From JBQTIY01 sp052387675 (GTDB taxonomy: Bacteria; Planctomycetota; B15-G4), in the NCBI GenBank assembly GCA_052387675.1, contig JBQTIY010000002.1, forward strand, positions 1 through 64,000: 64,000 nucleotides of DNA, written 5' to 3'. Positions 1 to 9,040 of the stretch are shown here, piece after piece (within the stretch, counting starts at the first letter, position 1; every line of letters starts with the position of its first letter). The notes under the pieces were generated by a model. It was not told the DNA's origin, ran no database searches, and was given only the letters and a program-made list of their open reading frames with translations. Both the position numbers and the translations under genes were made by a program.

Positions 1-115
1 GCTGGGCGACCCGCACCCCGTCCTCGCCCGTGAGGTCGCCCCGCCCCCCCTCTTCCGCGCGGCCGGCCGGGGTGGCGGAGGTCGGCGCCTCCACGGGCTG
101 CTAGGATCCCTGCAC
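1..115. other. Window-edge region upstream of the NIL gene, no firm gene
   Basis: On the minus strand a GTG at 94 opens a frame that runs off the window edge with almost exclusively G or C in third positions, so it could be the first ~31 codons of a divergent gene. The plus frame of the NIL gene is also open back to position 2, so openness alone is not informative in such GC-rich DNA. I call no gene here. A TAGGAT hexamer at 102-107 lies 8 nt before the NIL start and could be a -10 element, but I see no matching -35. Confidence 0.25.
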
Positions 116-385
116 ATGTCCGCGACCAGAATCGTCTACTGCACCTTTCCCAAAGAAATGATCCGCGAGCCGCTGCTCTACAACCTGGGGCGCAGCTTCA
201 AGGTCGTGCCGAACATTCGCGGCGCCACGATCAGCGATGACATTGGGCTGATGTACTTGGAGCTCGAAGGGCCGGACCCGGAGATCGAGAAGGCGCTCGA
301 CTATCTTCGCACGCGCGGTGTGCGTGTCGAGCCGCTTCCGGGTGGGATGCCTGCCAGCGGCTTTCCGCCGGCCCGGCCGAACTGA
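116..385 (+). CDS. Stand-alone NIL-domain protein
   Basis: An 89-residue protein that is almost entirely one NIL domain, the small ferredoxin-like alpha/beta fold found at the C-terminus of methionine importers (MetN) and in some small ferredoxins. The recognisable core is near residues 25-70, with VPNIRGATISDDIGL followed by the YLELEG strand and a helix EIEKALDYL. No iron-sulfur cysteine pattern and no ABC module are present, so this is the free-standing form, whose role is not established; ligand sensing is a family-level guess. An AGGA lies about 9 nt before the ATG. The last 15 residues are Pro/Gly-rich and probably disordered. The gene converges on the zinc-ribbon gene 37 bp away. Confidence 0.75.
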   Translation: MSATRIVYCTFPKEMIREPLLYNLGRSFKVVPNIRGATISDDIGLMYLELEGPDPEIEKALDYLRTRGVRVEPLPGGMPASGFPPARPN

Positions 386-406
386 GGCGGATCCGAAGCG
401 CGTGTC

Positions 407-423
407 AGCCGGCCCGGCCGGCT
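407..423. terminator. Dyad between convergent genes
   Basis: A perfect 8+1+8 inverted repeat, AGCCGGCC-C-GGCCGGCT, lies between the NIL stop and the stop codon of the minus-strand zinc-ribbon gene. It could form a GC hairpin serving both directions. There is no T-tract, so an intrinsic terminator is only possible. Confidence 0.35.
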
Positions 424-1631
424 TAGGGGTCGCCGGTCTCGCCCTTGGCCTGTCGCTCGGCGATGAGCAGCCGGAACTCTTCGAGTGCCTTGGGATCTTG
501 GATCTTTTTCAAGTACCAGTCGATCCAGAGATCCAAGTTGGCGCTGCGGTTCCACTGATCATTGCGAGACATCCTGCCGCCGTCGGGAAAGTAGAAGGTG
601 GGCGTGCGGGCCAAGCGCACGTGAGCGTTCTCCACGAGGTCGAAGGCATCGCGCGCCTGGATGTTGTCCGACATGTCCAGGCCGTGCAGTGCATTGATAT
701 AGGCCGGGATCAGGTCAACGACATCAATGGCTGCGAGCTGCGCCTTGAGTTCTTTGCGGCGGCGAGGCGTCGGGCTCTCGATGTAGCACTCCCGAACAAG
801 TTGGCTCCAGAGTGCGAAGTCTTCGGCAGACGTTCCGGGCACCGGCGGGACAAGCTCAAAACTCAGTATGGGGTTGTAGTCATCGGGCGCGACGGCGGCG
901 GTCTTCTTGGGTGCCGCCGGAGCTTGAGCCTCCGGCGCCTGAACCTCGGCTGCCTGATCTGCCAGCGCGCCGGGCTCGCTTCCGGAAGGCTGCTCGGCCG
1001 CGCCAGCCTCCGTCGTGCCGACGAGCGAGGGGACTGCGCCGCCCGAGCCGGATCCGGTTTCGCCCTCGCCCGCAGCGCTGGCGGAGTCGGGGCTGGCGGA
1101 GTTCGCGTCTCCTGCGCTCGGAGCCGCGGGACCCGCCTCGCGGAAGCCGAAGAACCACACGGCGCCGCCGAGGAGCAGCGCGCCGCCGATCACGCCGATG
1201 AGCAGCAGCGGCGAAGATTTCTTGTCTGACTTCGCAGCGGCCTCATGGCCCGGCTTGCGGCGTCCTGCCGCGCCGCGTTTCGTGGTGCCGGCCTCGGCGG
1301 TGGCGCCAGACTTGGCTGGGGCCGTGCCCTTGCGCGGCGCGCTCGGCGCTGCGGCTGCCTTGCGACCGACGGCGGGTGCGCGGCTCACTGGCGCAGCGCC
1401 GCTCGGCGCGGCGGCCTTCGCTACCGGCGCTGTGGGTGTTGCGGGCGTAGCTTTGGCCGCGACGACCGCGGGCGCCGTTGGTGCGGCAGGCGCCGCGGGG
1501 GCTTCGGCCGGTCCGATCTCCACGACTCCGCCGCACTTCGAGCACTTGGCCCGGGTCGCCGTGCTCGAGTCCGGCACCTTGAAACGCGCACTGCAGGCCT
1601 GACATGTTCCGACGCGCGCCATGCGAGCCAT
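423..1631 (-). CDS. Zinc-ribbon, single-pass membrane protein of unknown function
   Basis: A protein of about 402 residues. It opens with a zinc-ribbon (GTCQACSARFKVP and, about 20 residues on, CSKCGG), the MJ0042-type finger common at the N-termini of large-genome bacterial membrane proteins. An Ala/Pro/Lys-rich linker of more than 100 residues follows, then one transmembrane helix (SSPLLLIGVIGGALLLGGAVW), another Ala/Glu-rich linker, and a C-terminal globular region of about 140 residues rich in Trp, Arg and Glu that I do not recognise. The frame is open to an ATG at 1688, but that ATG falls inside the predicted -35 element, so I chose 1631; 1622 is equally possible. It lies 124 bp downstream of the large secreted-protein gene on the same strand and may share a role with it. 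Confidence 0.7.
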   Translation of the reverse strand: MARMARVGTCQACSARFKVPDSSTATRAKCSKCGGVVEIGPAEAPAAPAAPTAPAVVAAKATPATPTAPVAKAAAPSGAAPVSRAPAVGRKAAAAPSAPRKGTAPAKSGATAEAGTTKRGAAGRRKPGHEAAAKSDKKSSPLLLIGVIGGALLLGGAVWFFGFREAGPAAPSAGDANSASPDSASAAGEGETGSGSGGAVPSLVGTTEAGAAEQPSGSEPGALADQAAEVQAPEAQAPAAPKKTAAVAPDDYNPILSFELVPPVPGTSAEDFALWSQLVRECYIESPTPRRRKELKAQLAAIDVVDLIPAYINALHGLDMSDNIQARDAFDLVENAHVRLARTPTFYFPDGGRMSRNDQWNRSANLDLWIDWYLKKIQDPKALEEFRLLIAERQAKGETGDP

Positions 1632-1659
1632 CCGTTCGGGGAGTGGGCGGGAAATCGGC

Positions 1660-1688
1660 ACCGTATGCCTCCGGCCCAGTGTGGTCAA
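1660..1688 (-). promoter_or_regulatory. Candidate promoter of the zinc-ribbon gene
   Basis: Read on the minus strand, TTGACC (1688-1683), a 17-bp spacer and TACGGT (1665-1660) form a housekeeping-type promoter. The predicted transcript starts near 1653, which excludes the longer start at 1688. Confidence 0.45.
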
Positions 1689-1754
1689 GCTGTCATGCGC
1701 AGCGAGACATCAGGTGGCAGGCCAGGGCGAGGTCGGGCGCTGCGCACCCGAAGC

Positions 1755-4061
1755 TCAGGTCTTGGATTTGAGCCAGTCGCGCAGTTCGTCGATCGAGATC
1801 GTGTCCAGGCGGCCCCGCAGCACCGTCCGAGTGCTCGTTGGATCGCCGCGCCAGGATTGGGTCAGACCATAGGGATCGGCGGCAGACTGCACTTCAGCCA
1901 GATCGGTGAACAAGGCCGCGAAGCTGAGCGGCTCGCGCTCGGCGAGGAAGGCCAGTGCACTCCAGGTGATGATCTGCGCAGCCACCGCTTGGCCCGCGGA
2001 GGTGTCATCGAGCGCGAGCGTAGACAAGGCGAAGTCGCGCTTGCTGTCCGCTTTCTCGAGGTGCTGCCGCGCCTTGCGCGCCCAGTCGAAGTGATCGTCT
2101 GTCGAGACGAAGCCCGTGGCTTCGAACTGGTAGACCGTGCCGAACTTGCTGATCTCCGCCATCTCGCCGACCGCCCAGCGCATGGCAATGGGCACTTCGC
2201 CGACGCGCGAGGTGAGCAGGCACTGCGCGTACTTGTGGGCGAGTTCATTGCCCAGCCGGAACTCGTCGTCGCCGGCCGCTGCATTGCCCGCGAGGTCCAT
2301 CGTGGGCTGAAGAAAGGTGGCGCCGTGCCGCAGGAAGACACCGGTCGGATCCTGCTTCAAAGCTTCCACTCCTGCCGGGAGCATCAGCTTGCGGCTCACC
2401 AGAGAGTCGAGCAAGGTCGGCCACGCGGCTGAACGCAGAGCCTTGTCGTCCAGCAGCACGGCCACGATGGCGCGCTGTCGTGCGCCCTGGCGGTTCGGCA
2501 GGAAGGGAATGAGCGGATCGAGCAGCCGCCAGGTGTCATCCAAGATCTCGGAGGCCTCTTCGAGCGTCTTGGTTGAGGCGCCGCCCAGCACGAGCACCTC
2601 GGGACTCGAGCCGACCACGATGGTCAGTTCCAGTGCTGTGATCAGCTCAGCCCAGCCGTTGAGTGCCACGCGCAAGGCTGGCGAGAGATCGCCCTCCACA
2701 TCGCGCGCCTTCAGCTTGCGCCCCTTGTGCCGAAGTTCCAGATCCGCGGCAGCCGCGCTGAGCACCTGACTCTCGGGCTCTGCTGCGGGCCGCGCTTCGC
2801 GCCCCGGCGGCGAAGCCGGCCCGGGAGTTGGCGGTGCGGGATCTGAGGGCGCCGGCGCGGGCGGTGCGTCCGAGTCAGGCTCCGGTTCGGGTTCAGGTTC
2901 TGGCGGCAGCGGCAGCGGTGGTGGAGGCGGAGGGGGCGCTGGACGCGGAGGCGGAGGTTGCGAGCCCGCTGCCAAATCGTCTGCGGCCCGCCGCTCGGCC
3001 TCCGCTTGTTGCTCGAGCAACTTCCTTTCCCAACGCAGCAGCCGGATCTCGGCGCCAAAACCATCCAGGACACCGAGGGCGGGATCTGGCTCGTGATCGA
3101 GCGGCGTGGGCGTGAAACTCTGGCCGCGCAGATGCTGCCAGCGCAGCCAGCCCTCCGCGCAAGGGCCGCCACTCTCTGCATCGGTCACCCGCGCGCTGGG
3201 TGCACGGCCGGTGATGTGAGCCAAGACGACATCGAGCAGCGCCACGAGTTCGGGTTCCGGCAGCGGCGCGTCGGCACGAGGCAGCAGCGCCTCGACCAGC
3301 GCCGCGACACCGTCGCGCCCGGCCACATGCAACTGTTCGATGAGCATGGCGCGCTGAGTGCCGGGCGGCAATTCCAGCAACTCCGCAACGGCCTCGCGCA
3401 GACCGGCGCGTTCCTCCTCGGGCAGCTCAGCCGACCACAGCACAACGGGTTCTGGACGCTCGGAGAGGAGGCCTTGCGGCCGCAGGCGCACGGGCTTGTC
3501 CGTGGGCGGTCCGCGCGTGCCGGCCTGCACATCGAGGAGTCTGTCGGCCGGTGAGAAGACGAGCAGCAACTGCAGGTGGTCGTTGCCGGCGCGCTCGACC
3601 AGCCCCGCCTGGAAGATTCGGCGCTGAGGCACCGGCCCAAGCCCGGCATCGGGATCCGGCAGGGCGAGGATCGAGAGCAGTGAGGCACCCGAGAGAAAGG
3701 AGTCGGCGAGGCGGAACCACTCGCGCGGCACGTTTCGCCGCAGCAGCGACTGTTGGGCGGCCGAGAGTTCCTCCCAGGGCTGCTCCGCCAGGCCGCGGGC
3801 GACGTGCTCGGCTTGTCGGGTGGGGAAGTCCAGCAGGGTTCCCAGCAAATTGACGTCAGCGGCCGTGAGGCCGTCGATGGCCTGCCGGACGAGGGCCCGG
3901 TCGGCTTCAGTGAGCGCTGGAGCTGAGCTCTGAGCCAAGGCCCCGCGGCTCAGGGCGAAGAGCGACAGCAGCGTGAGGACCGCGAGCGCGGCCGGGCCGG
4001 CGAATCGCCACAGGCCCGCCTGCCTGGCGCCGCGTGTCGGGGGATGCTCTCTGCCGGTCAT
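1755..4061 (-). CDS. Exported protein with degenerate gluzincin-like domain
   Basis: A 768-residue exported protein. Residues 1-43 are a signal peptide (Arg-rich start, hydrophobic LAVLTLLSLFAL, cleavage after AQ or ALA). The middle holds a long low-complexity Pro/Glu tract with EPEPEPEP and poly-Pro runs, likely a flexible spacer. The last ~200 residues resemble a peptidase-MA or DUF1570-type gluzincin: the zinc helix reads NELAH (605-609) where HExxH is expected, with a plausible downstream Glu in WAVGEMAE (629-636). The first zinc-binding His is therefore Asn and activity is doubtful; the domain assignment is mine from motif layout. The N-terminal ~350 residues are not recognised. The gene heads a probable two-gene unit with the zinc-ribbon protein and is divergent from uvrB. 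Confidence 0.65.
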   Translation of the reverse strand: MTGREHPPTRGARQAGLWRFAGPAALAVLTLLSLFALSRGALAQSSAPALTEADRALVRQAIDGLTAADVNLLGTLLDFPTRQAEHVARGLAEQPWEELSAAQQSLLRRNVPREWFRLADSFLSGASLLSILALPDPDAGLGPVPQRRIFQAGLVERAGNDHLQLLLVFSPADRLLDVQAGTRGPPTDKPVRLRPQGLLSERPEPVVLWSAELPEEERAGLREAVAELLELPPGTQRAMLIEQLHVAGRDGVAALVEALLPRADAPLPEPELVALLDVVLAHITGRAPSARVTDAESGGPCAEGWLRWQHLRGQSFTPTPLDHEPDPALGVLDGFGAEIRLLRWERKLLEQQAEAERRAADDLAAGSQPPPPRPAPPPPPPPLPLPPEPEPEPEPDSDAPPAPAPSDPAPPTPGPASPPGREARPAAEPESQVLSAAAADLELRHKGRKLKARDVEGDLSPALRVALNGWAELITALELTIVVGSSPEVLVLGGASTKTLEEASEILDDTWRLLDPLIPFLPNRQGARQRAIVAVLLDDKALRSAAWPTLLDSLVSRKLMLPAGVEALKQDPTGVFLRHGATFLQPTMDLAGNAAAGDDEFRLGNELAHKYAQCLLTSRVGEVPIAMRWAVGEMAEISKFGTVYQFEATGFVSTDDHFDWARKARQHLEKADSKRDFALSTLALDDTSAGQAVAAQIITWSALAFLAEREPLSFAALFTDLAEVQSAADPYGLTQSWRGDPTSTRTVLRGRLDTISIDELRDWLKSKT

Positions 4062-4158
4062 GCAGACTTCCGAAAGTCGTGAAAATTGGAGAACCGCCGG
4101 CCGTGCACTCGCTGGCCCTGCCGGCCGGCGCGGCGCGTCGTTCTATACCGCGCGCACT

Positions 4159-4172
4159 GCTGTCGTGACAGC
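4159..4172. promoter_or_regulatory. Dyad upstream of uvrB
   Basis: A perfect dyad GCTGTC-GT-GACAGC, which contains CTGT-N4-ACAG, lies 73 bp before the uvrB start in the divergent intergenic region. The half-sites equal those of the E. coli LexA box (CTGT-N8-ACAG) but the spacing is shorter. A TAAGAT hexamer followed by GGCC at 4213-4218 is a possible uvrB -10 element; no clear -35 is seen. Confidence 0.35.
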
Positions 4173-4244
4173 GAGATCCCGAGCGGCGCCGCCAGGCTTC
4201 TGCCGCCGTCCTTAAGATGGCCAGTCCTCTGGAATCTTCCCGCG

Positions 4245-6266
4245 ATGTCCGACAGCCCCTTCCGCCTCCACACTGAATTCACGCCGGCCGGCGACCAACC
4301 GCGTGCCATCGCAGAGCTGACGGCGGGTTTTCTCGCCGGGCAGCCGCGCCAGGTCCTGCGCGGAGTCACGGGCTCGGGCAAGACCTTCACCATGGCGCAC
4401 CTTGTCCAGCGGCTGGGCCGGCCCACGCTGGTGCTGGCGCACAACAAGACACTCGCTGCGCAGCTTTACGACGAGTTCCGCAACCTCTTCCCGGAGAACG
4501 CAGTCGAGTACTTCGTCTCCTACTACGACTACTACCAGCCCGAGGCCTATCTGCCGCGCACCGACACCTTCATCGAGAAGGAGGCCTTCATCAACGAACA
4601 GATCGAACGCCTGCGCAACAGCGCCACGCGTTCGCTGCTGGAGCGCCGCGACGTGCTCATCGTGGCCTCCGTCTCGTGCATCTACGGCCTGGGCAGCCCC
4701 GAATACTACGAGGGCCTGCGCGTCTCGCTGACGCGCGGGGAGCACCGCGATCGCGACGATCTGCTGCGTGCCCTGGCGGGCATCCAGTACCAGCGTGCCG
4801 CGCTGGATTTCAAGAATGGCACCTTCCGGGTGCGCGGGGATGTCGTGGAGATCTTCCCGGTGTACGAAGAGAGCCGAGTTGTGCGGGTGGAGTTCTTCGA
4901 CGACGAGATCGAGAGTCTGGCCATGGTGGACCCGTTGCGCGGCGAAGTGCTCGAGGAACTGCCCTCCCTTTCGATCTACCCCGCCAGCCACTACATCACG
5001 CCGCGGGAACGCCTGGGCCAGGCCGTACTCGACATCCGGGCCGAGCTCGAGGAGCGGCTCGTGCAGTTGCGCGGCCTGGGCAAGCTGCTCGAGGCACAGC
5101 GCCTGGAGCAGCGCACGCGCTTCGACCTGGAAGTCCTCGAAGAGTCCGCCTTCTGCCCGGGCATCGAGAACTACAGCCGGCATCTGGATGGCCGGGCCCC
5201 CGGACTGCCGCCGGCCACACTGCTGGCCTACTTCCCGGATGACTTTCTGATCATCGTGGACGAGTGCCACCAGTCGCTGCCGCAAGTCGCCGCCATGCGG
5301 CGCGGCGATTTCTCGCGCAAGTCCACGCTGGTTGAGCACGGCTTTCGCCTGCCCTCCGCGCTGGACAACCGGCCGCTGGAGGCGGCCGAGTTCGACGCGT
5401 TGCTCGACAAGGTGCTCTACGTTTCGGCCACGCCCACGCCCCATGAGATCCAGCGCGCGCAGGGACGGGTCGTCGAGATGATCAACCGGCCCACGGGCCT
5501 GCTCGACCCGCCCGTGGAGGTGCGCCCGGCGCGCGGCCAGGTCGATGACTTGCTCTCGGAGATCCGCAGCGTGGCCGAGCGCGGCGAGCGCGTGCTGGTG
5601 ACCACGCTCACCAAGCGCATGGCCGAAGAACTCACCGATCACTTCGCGGCGCTGGGCGTCCGCGTGCGCTACATGCACAGCGACATCGACAGCCTGGAGC
5701 GAGTGGAGGTCATTCGCGGGCTGCGCCTGGGGGATTTCGACGTCCTGGTCGGCATCAACTTGCTGCGCGAAGGCCTCGACCTCCCGGAGGTGGCGCTGGT
5801 GGCCGTGCTGGATGCCGATAAGACGGGCTTTCTGCGCAGCGCGACGAGCCTGATTCAGACCATGGGGCGCGCCTCACGCAATCTGCGTGGTCGCGTGCTG
5901 CTCTATGCCGAGGACATCACGCCGGCCATGCGGGCGGCCATCGATGAGTCGGAGCGGCGGCGCAGCGTGCAACAGGCTTACAACGCTGAGCATGGCATCG
6001 TGCCCACCTCCACGCACCGCGCCGTGGACCGCTCGCTGCAGGCCGAGAGCGTGGCGGAGGGCGCGCCGGACGAGCGCCGCGCCAAGCAGGCTCAGACCAC
6101 CGGCTTCGACGAGGAGGCGCCGCCCGATCCCGCGCAGCTCAAGAAGGCGCTCGTCGCGCTGCGCCGCGAGATGGCGGCTGCGGCGCAAGCTCTGGAGTAC
6201 GAACGCGCGGCGAGCCTGCGTGATCGCATTCGCTATCTCGAGCGACTTGAACTGCGCTACCTCTAA
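4245..6266 (+). CDS. uvrB: Excinuclease ABC subunit B
   Basis: UvrB, the helicase-like damage-verification subunit of nucleotide excision repair, 673 residues and normal in length. It receives DNA from UvrA2 and then recruits UvrC. Visible: Walker A VTGSGKT near residues 41-47; the DNA-wedging beta-hairpin region (YYDYYQPEAYLPRTDTFIEK, about 93-112); the DEAD-type motif IIVDECH; helicase motifs VSATPTPHE, GINLLREGLDLPEV and QTMGRASRN; and the C-terminal UVR helix pair that binds UvrC (about 628-665). I chose ATG 4245 because homologues begin SPFRLHTEF and the longer frame adds 53 unrelated residues. uvrC starts 3 bp after the stop, an uncommon arrangement that couples the two subunits. Confidence 0.97.
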   Translation: MSDSPFRLHTEFTPAGDQPRAIAELTAGFLAGQPRQVLRGVTGSGKTFTMAHLVQRLGRPTLVLAHNKTLAAQLYDEFRNLFPENAVEYFVSYYDYYQPEAYLPRTDTFIEKEAFINEQIERLRNSATRSLLERRDVLIVASVSCIYGLGSPEYYEGLRVSLTRGEHRDRDDLLRALAGIQYQRAALDFKNGTFRVRGDVVEIFPVYEESRVVRVEFFDDEIESLAMVDPLRGEVLEELPSLSIYPASHYITPRERLGQAVLDIRAELEERLVQLRGLGKLLEAQRLEQRTRFDLEVLEESAFCPGIENYSRHLDGRAPGLPPATLLAYFPDDFLIIVDECHQSLPQVAAMRRGDFSRKSTLVEHGFRLPSALDNRPLEAAEFDALLDKVLYVSATPTPHEIQRAQGRVVEMINRPTGLLDPPVEVRPARGQVDDLLSEIRSVAERGERVLVTTLTKRMAEELTDHFAALGVRVRYMHSDIDSLERVEVIRGLRLGDFDVLVGINLLREGLDLPEVALVAVLDADKTGFLRSATSLIQTMGRASRNLRGRVLLYAEDITPAMRAAIDESERRRSVQQAYNAEHGIVPTSTHRAVDRSLQAESVAEGAPDERRAKQAQTTGFDEEAPPDPAQLKKALVALRREMAAAAQALEYERAASLRDRIRYLERLELRYL

Positions 6267-6269
6267 ACC

Positions 6270-8213
6270 GTGAGCACTGAGCCAACGCCGCCCGAGGAGG
6301 AGTCAGCCGCCGCGCGGCGCGAGCGACTGCTGGCCAGCGTGGCCGTGCTGCCCGAGGGGCCCGGCGTTTACCTGTTTCGCAATGCGGCCGGAGGCGTGGC
6401 CTACATCGGCAAGGCGCGCAATCTGCGCGCGCGCGTGCGCAGCTACTTCCTGCCGGGCCGCGGAGACACCCGCCGCGCCGTGCTCTTCGTCGACCGCTAT
6501 GTGCACACGATCGAATCGGTCAGCACTGCGAGCGAGCCAGAGGCCTTCCTGCTCGAGAACCGGCTGGTCAAGCGGCACAAGCCGGCCTACAACGTCAAGC
6601 TGCGCGACGACAAGGACTTCCTCTACCTGCGCATCGATCAGCGCCACCCCTTCCCGGCCCTGGCCCTGGCGCGGCGCCCGCGCAGTGCGACGCGCGGCGT
6701 GAGTCATCACGGGCCCTTCTCCAGTGCGACGCGCCTGCGCGCCACGCTGCGCATGCTTGGGGGCATCTTGCCGCTGCGCGACTGCAGCGACCGCGAGTTT
6801 GCGGGGCGCACACGGCCCTGCCTCAAACACGACATGGGCCGCTGCAGCGCTCCCTGCGTGGGCCTGATCGAAGCACCGGCCTACGCGGCTCTGCTGGATG
6901 ACGCCCTGGCCGTGCTGCAAGGCCGCGGCGGCTCCGTTGCCGCCGAGCTTGAGCGCCGCATGCAGCTTGCCTCGCGCGAAGAGCGTTTCGAGCAGGCCGC
7001 GCGTCTGCGCGACCAGGTGCGCACGCTGCGCCTGCTCACCGAGCCGCAGCAGGTGGAGAACATCACGCTGGCCGAAGGCGACGTGCTGGGCCTGGCGCGG
7101 GCCGGGACGCTGGCCGTGATCGTGGTGCTCTTCTTTCGCGGGGGATCGCTCGTTTCAACGGCGCAGCACACTCTGGACAGTGAGCTGCCCGACGAAGAAC
7201 TGCTGGCCGGCTTCTTGGCCGAGCACTACGGCGCGGGACGGCCGGCGCCGCGCGAGATCCTCTTGCCCTGCAGCCTGCTGGAACCCGAAGGGCTGGCCGA
7301 ACAGCTCGCCACCGCACGCGGCGGGGCGGTGCTGCTGAGCACGCCGCAGCGCGGCGACCGGCGCGAAGTGCTGGATCTGGCCCAGCGCAACGCCGAGCAC
7401 GCCCTGACACGTGCCGTGGATCAGCGCGGTTCGCAGCGCGGGCTGCTCGCGAGTTTGGCCGAGCGGCTCGGGCTGCAGGCGCCGCCCGAACGCATCGAGT
7501 GCTACGACGTCAGCCACACCGGCAAGAGTGGCATCGTCGCTTCGCGGGTGGTCTTTCAGCAGGGCGAGCCGGATCGCGCGGCCTACCGTCATTACACGCT
7601 CAAGACTCTGACGGGTCCCGATGACTACGCCGCTCTGGGAGAAGTCCTCGAACGGCGCTTGCAGCGCGCCGCCGAGGATCCGCTGCCGGATCTGCTCATT
7701 GTGGACGGCGGGCGCGGACAGCTTGCGGTCGCGGAACGCGCGCTGGAAAACTGGAGCGCACGGCGCGCCGCGGCCGAGTCGGGCAGTGCGCCTGCCGCGC
7801 TGCCCGTGCTGGCTGCGCTGGCCAAGGGCGCTCGCCGCGGGCGCGGCGTCACCTTGGGCGAGGGCGAGCGTGAGCGCCTCTTTCTGGCCGGGCGCCCCGA
7901 GGCCTTCGTCCTGGAGCGCAACACGCCGGAGGAGTATCTGCTGCAGCGCATCCGCGACGAGGCGCATCGCTTTGCGATCAGCCACCACCGCAAACGCCGC
8001 GATCGCGAGAGCCTCTCCTCGCTGCTCGACGAAGTGCCGGGCGTGGGGCCCGTGCTGCGGCAGCGCCTCCTGCTCACCTTCGGCGGGGCGCGCGGCCTCG
8101 TGCGCGCCAGCGCCGTGGAACTCGCTGCGGTCAAGGGCGTCGGACCCGTGCTGGCGCAGGCCATCGTCGACCAGCTCGGCGCCGACGATCAGCCGCGCGG
8201 GTGGAACTCCTGA
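6270..8213 (+). CDS. uvrC: Excinuclease ABC subunit C
   Basis: UvrC, the dual-incision nuclease of excision repair, 647 residues with a GTG start 3 bp after uvrB. In order: the GIY-YIG nuclease for the 3' cut (GPGVYLFRN then AYIGKARNL, about 27-60); the four-cysteine cluster region (DCSDREF, RPCLKHDMGRCSAPCVG) that binds an iron-sulfur cluster in characterised UvrC; a UVR helix pair that meets UvrB (ELERRMQ to AARLRDQV); the RNase-H-like endonuclease for the 5' cut (ECYDVSHTGKSG, later IVDGGRGQL); and tandem helix-hairpin-helix motifs at the end (LDEVPGVGPVLRQRLL, VKGVGPVLAQAI). All catalytic regions look intact. The 3' end overlaps the convergent recombinase gene by 25 bp. Confidence 0.96.
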   Translation: MSTEPTPPEEESAAARRERLLASVAVLPEGPGVYLFRNAAGGVAYIGKARNLRARVRSYFLPGRGDTRRAVLFVDRYVHTIESVSTASEPEAFLLENRLVKRHKPAYNVKLRDDKDFLYLRIDQRHPFPALALARRPRSATRGVSHHGPFSSATRLRATLRMLGGILPLRDCSDREFAGRTRPCLKHDMGRCSAPCVGLIEAPAYAALLDDALAVLQGRGGSVAAELERRMQLASREERFEQAARLRDQVRTLRLLTEPQQVENITLAEGDVLGLARAGTLAVIVVLFFRGGSLVSTAQHTLDSELPDEELLAGFLAEHYGAGRPAPREILLPCSLLEPEGLAEQLATARGGAVLLSTPQRGDRREVLDLAQRNAEHALTRAVDQRGSQRGLLASLAERLGLQAPPERIECYDVSHTGKSGIVASRVVFQQGEPDRAAYRHYTLKTLTGPDDYAALGEVLERRLQRAAEDPLPDLLIVDGGRGQLAVAERALENWSARRAAAESGSAPAALPVLAALAKGARRGRGVTLGEGERERLFLAGRPEAFVLERNTPEEYLLQRIRDEAHRFAISHHRKRRDRESLSSLLDEVPGVGPVLRQRLLLTFGGARGLVRASAVELAAVKGVGPVLAQAIVDQLGADDQPRGWNS

Positions 8214-9040
8214 TGCGAGGCGCGCAGCCGGCGCCGGTCCACGTGCGTGTAAATCTCCGTGGTGGAGATGTCGGCATGGCCGAGCAGTTCCTGGACTGAG
8301 CGCAGATCAGCGCCGTTCTCGATGAGGTGCGTGGCGAAGGCGTGCCGTAGGCCGTGCGGGGTGATCGGCGGCAGTCCCACGGAAAGAGCGTGGTCCTGGA
8401 CGATGCGCAACAGGCGCACACGTGTGAGCCGCCGCCCGTTGCGCGAGAGGAAGAGCCACGGCGCCCCCGGCGCGCGCGCTTCGAGAGCGGGACGCACCTG
8501 AGCGAGGTACTGACGCAGCGCCGCCTGCGCCCGCCGTCCCAGCGGCACCAGGCGGTGCTTGCCGCGCTTGCCGATGCAGCGCACGAGCTGAAACTCGTCG
8601 AACACACTGTCGCGCCGTAAGTCAGCGACCTCGGAGACGCGAGCGCCCGTGGCGTAGAGCAGTTCGAGAATGGCGAGGTCGCGCACGCCCAGCGGCTGAG
8701 TGAGATCAGGCGCCTTGAGCAGCCGCGCCACTTGGCCGGCGTCGATCAGGCGCGGCAGCCGGCGCGGAGCCCGCGGCGTGGGCAGCGCGGCCGCCGGATC
8801 GAGGGTCAGCGCGCCGTTCGCCTGCAGGAAGTGGAAGAAGCCGCGCAGCACGGCGAGGCGCCGGGCGAGGGTGGCCGGCGCGGCCTTCCGGGCACGCAGG
8901 GCCTCGAGCCAATCCACGAGATCTGCGGTGCGGGCGGTTTCTGGTTCGAGCCCGTGCTCCTGACAGTGCACGGCAAAGGCGGCGAGGTCGCGGGCATAGG
9001 CGATGAGCGTGGGCTCCGCCAGGGCCGCTTCGCTGCGCAA
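8189..9040 (-). CDS. xerD: Xer-type tyrosine recombinase
   Basis: A site-specific recombinase of the XerC/XerD family, which resolves chromosome dimers at dif with FtsK. The N-terminal SAM-like core-binding domain (TLIAYARDLAAF) is followed by the catalytic domain with the Arg in YATGARVSEV, the Lys in GKRGKHRLVP, the HxxR box in HGLRHAFA, the second His in LLGHADIS and the nucleophile Tyr in TEIYTHV; all are present. At 283 residues from the TTG at 9040 it is slightly short. The frame continues upstream as VRSYLAH, which looks like the missing start of the family's first helix, but has no standard start codon, so the true N-terminus is uncertain. XerC and XerD cannot be told apart here. No phage or integron context is seen, favouring a housekeeping role. 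Confidence 0.9.
   Translation of the reverse strand: MRSEAALAEPTLIAYARDLAAFAVHCQEHGLEPETARTADLVDWLEALRARKAAPATLARRLAVLRGFFHFLQANGALTLDPAAALPTPRAPRRLPRLIDAGQVARLLKAPDLTQPLGVRDLAILELLYATGARVSEVADLRRDSVFDEFQLVRCIGKRGKHRLVPLGRRAQAALRQYLAQVRPALEARAPGAPWLFLSRNGRRLTRVRLLRIVQDHALSVGLPPITPHGLRHAFATHLIENGADLRSVQELLGHADISTTEIYTHVDRRRLRASHQEFHPRG

Noticed and set aside
1632..1688. Upstream ATG extension of the zinc-ribbon protein
   Set aside because: The ATG at 1688 lies within the predicted -35 hexamer and the added residues precede the zinc-ribbon without conservation.
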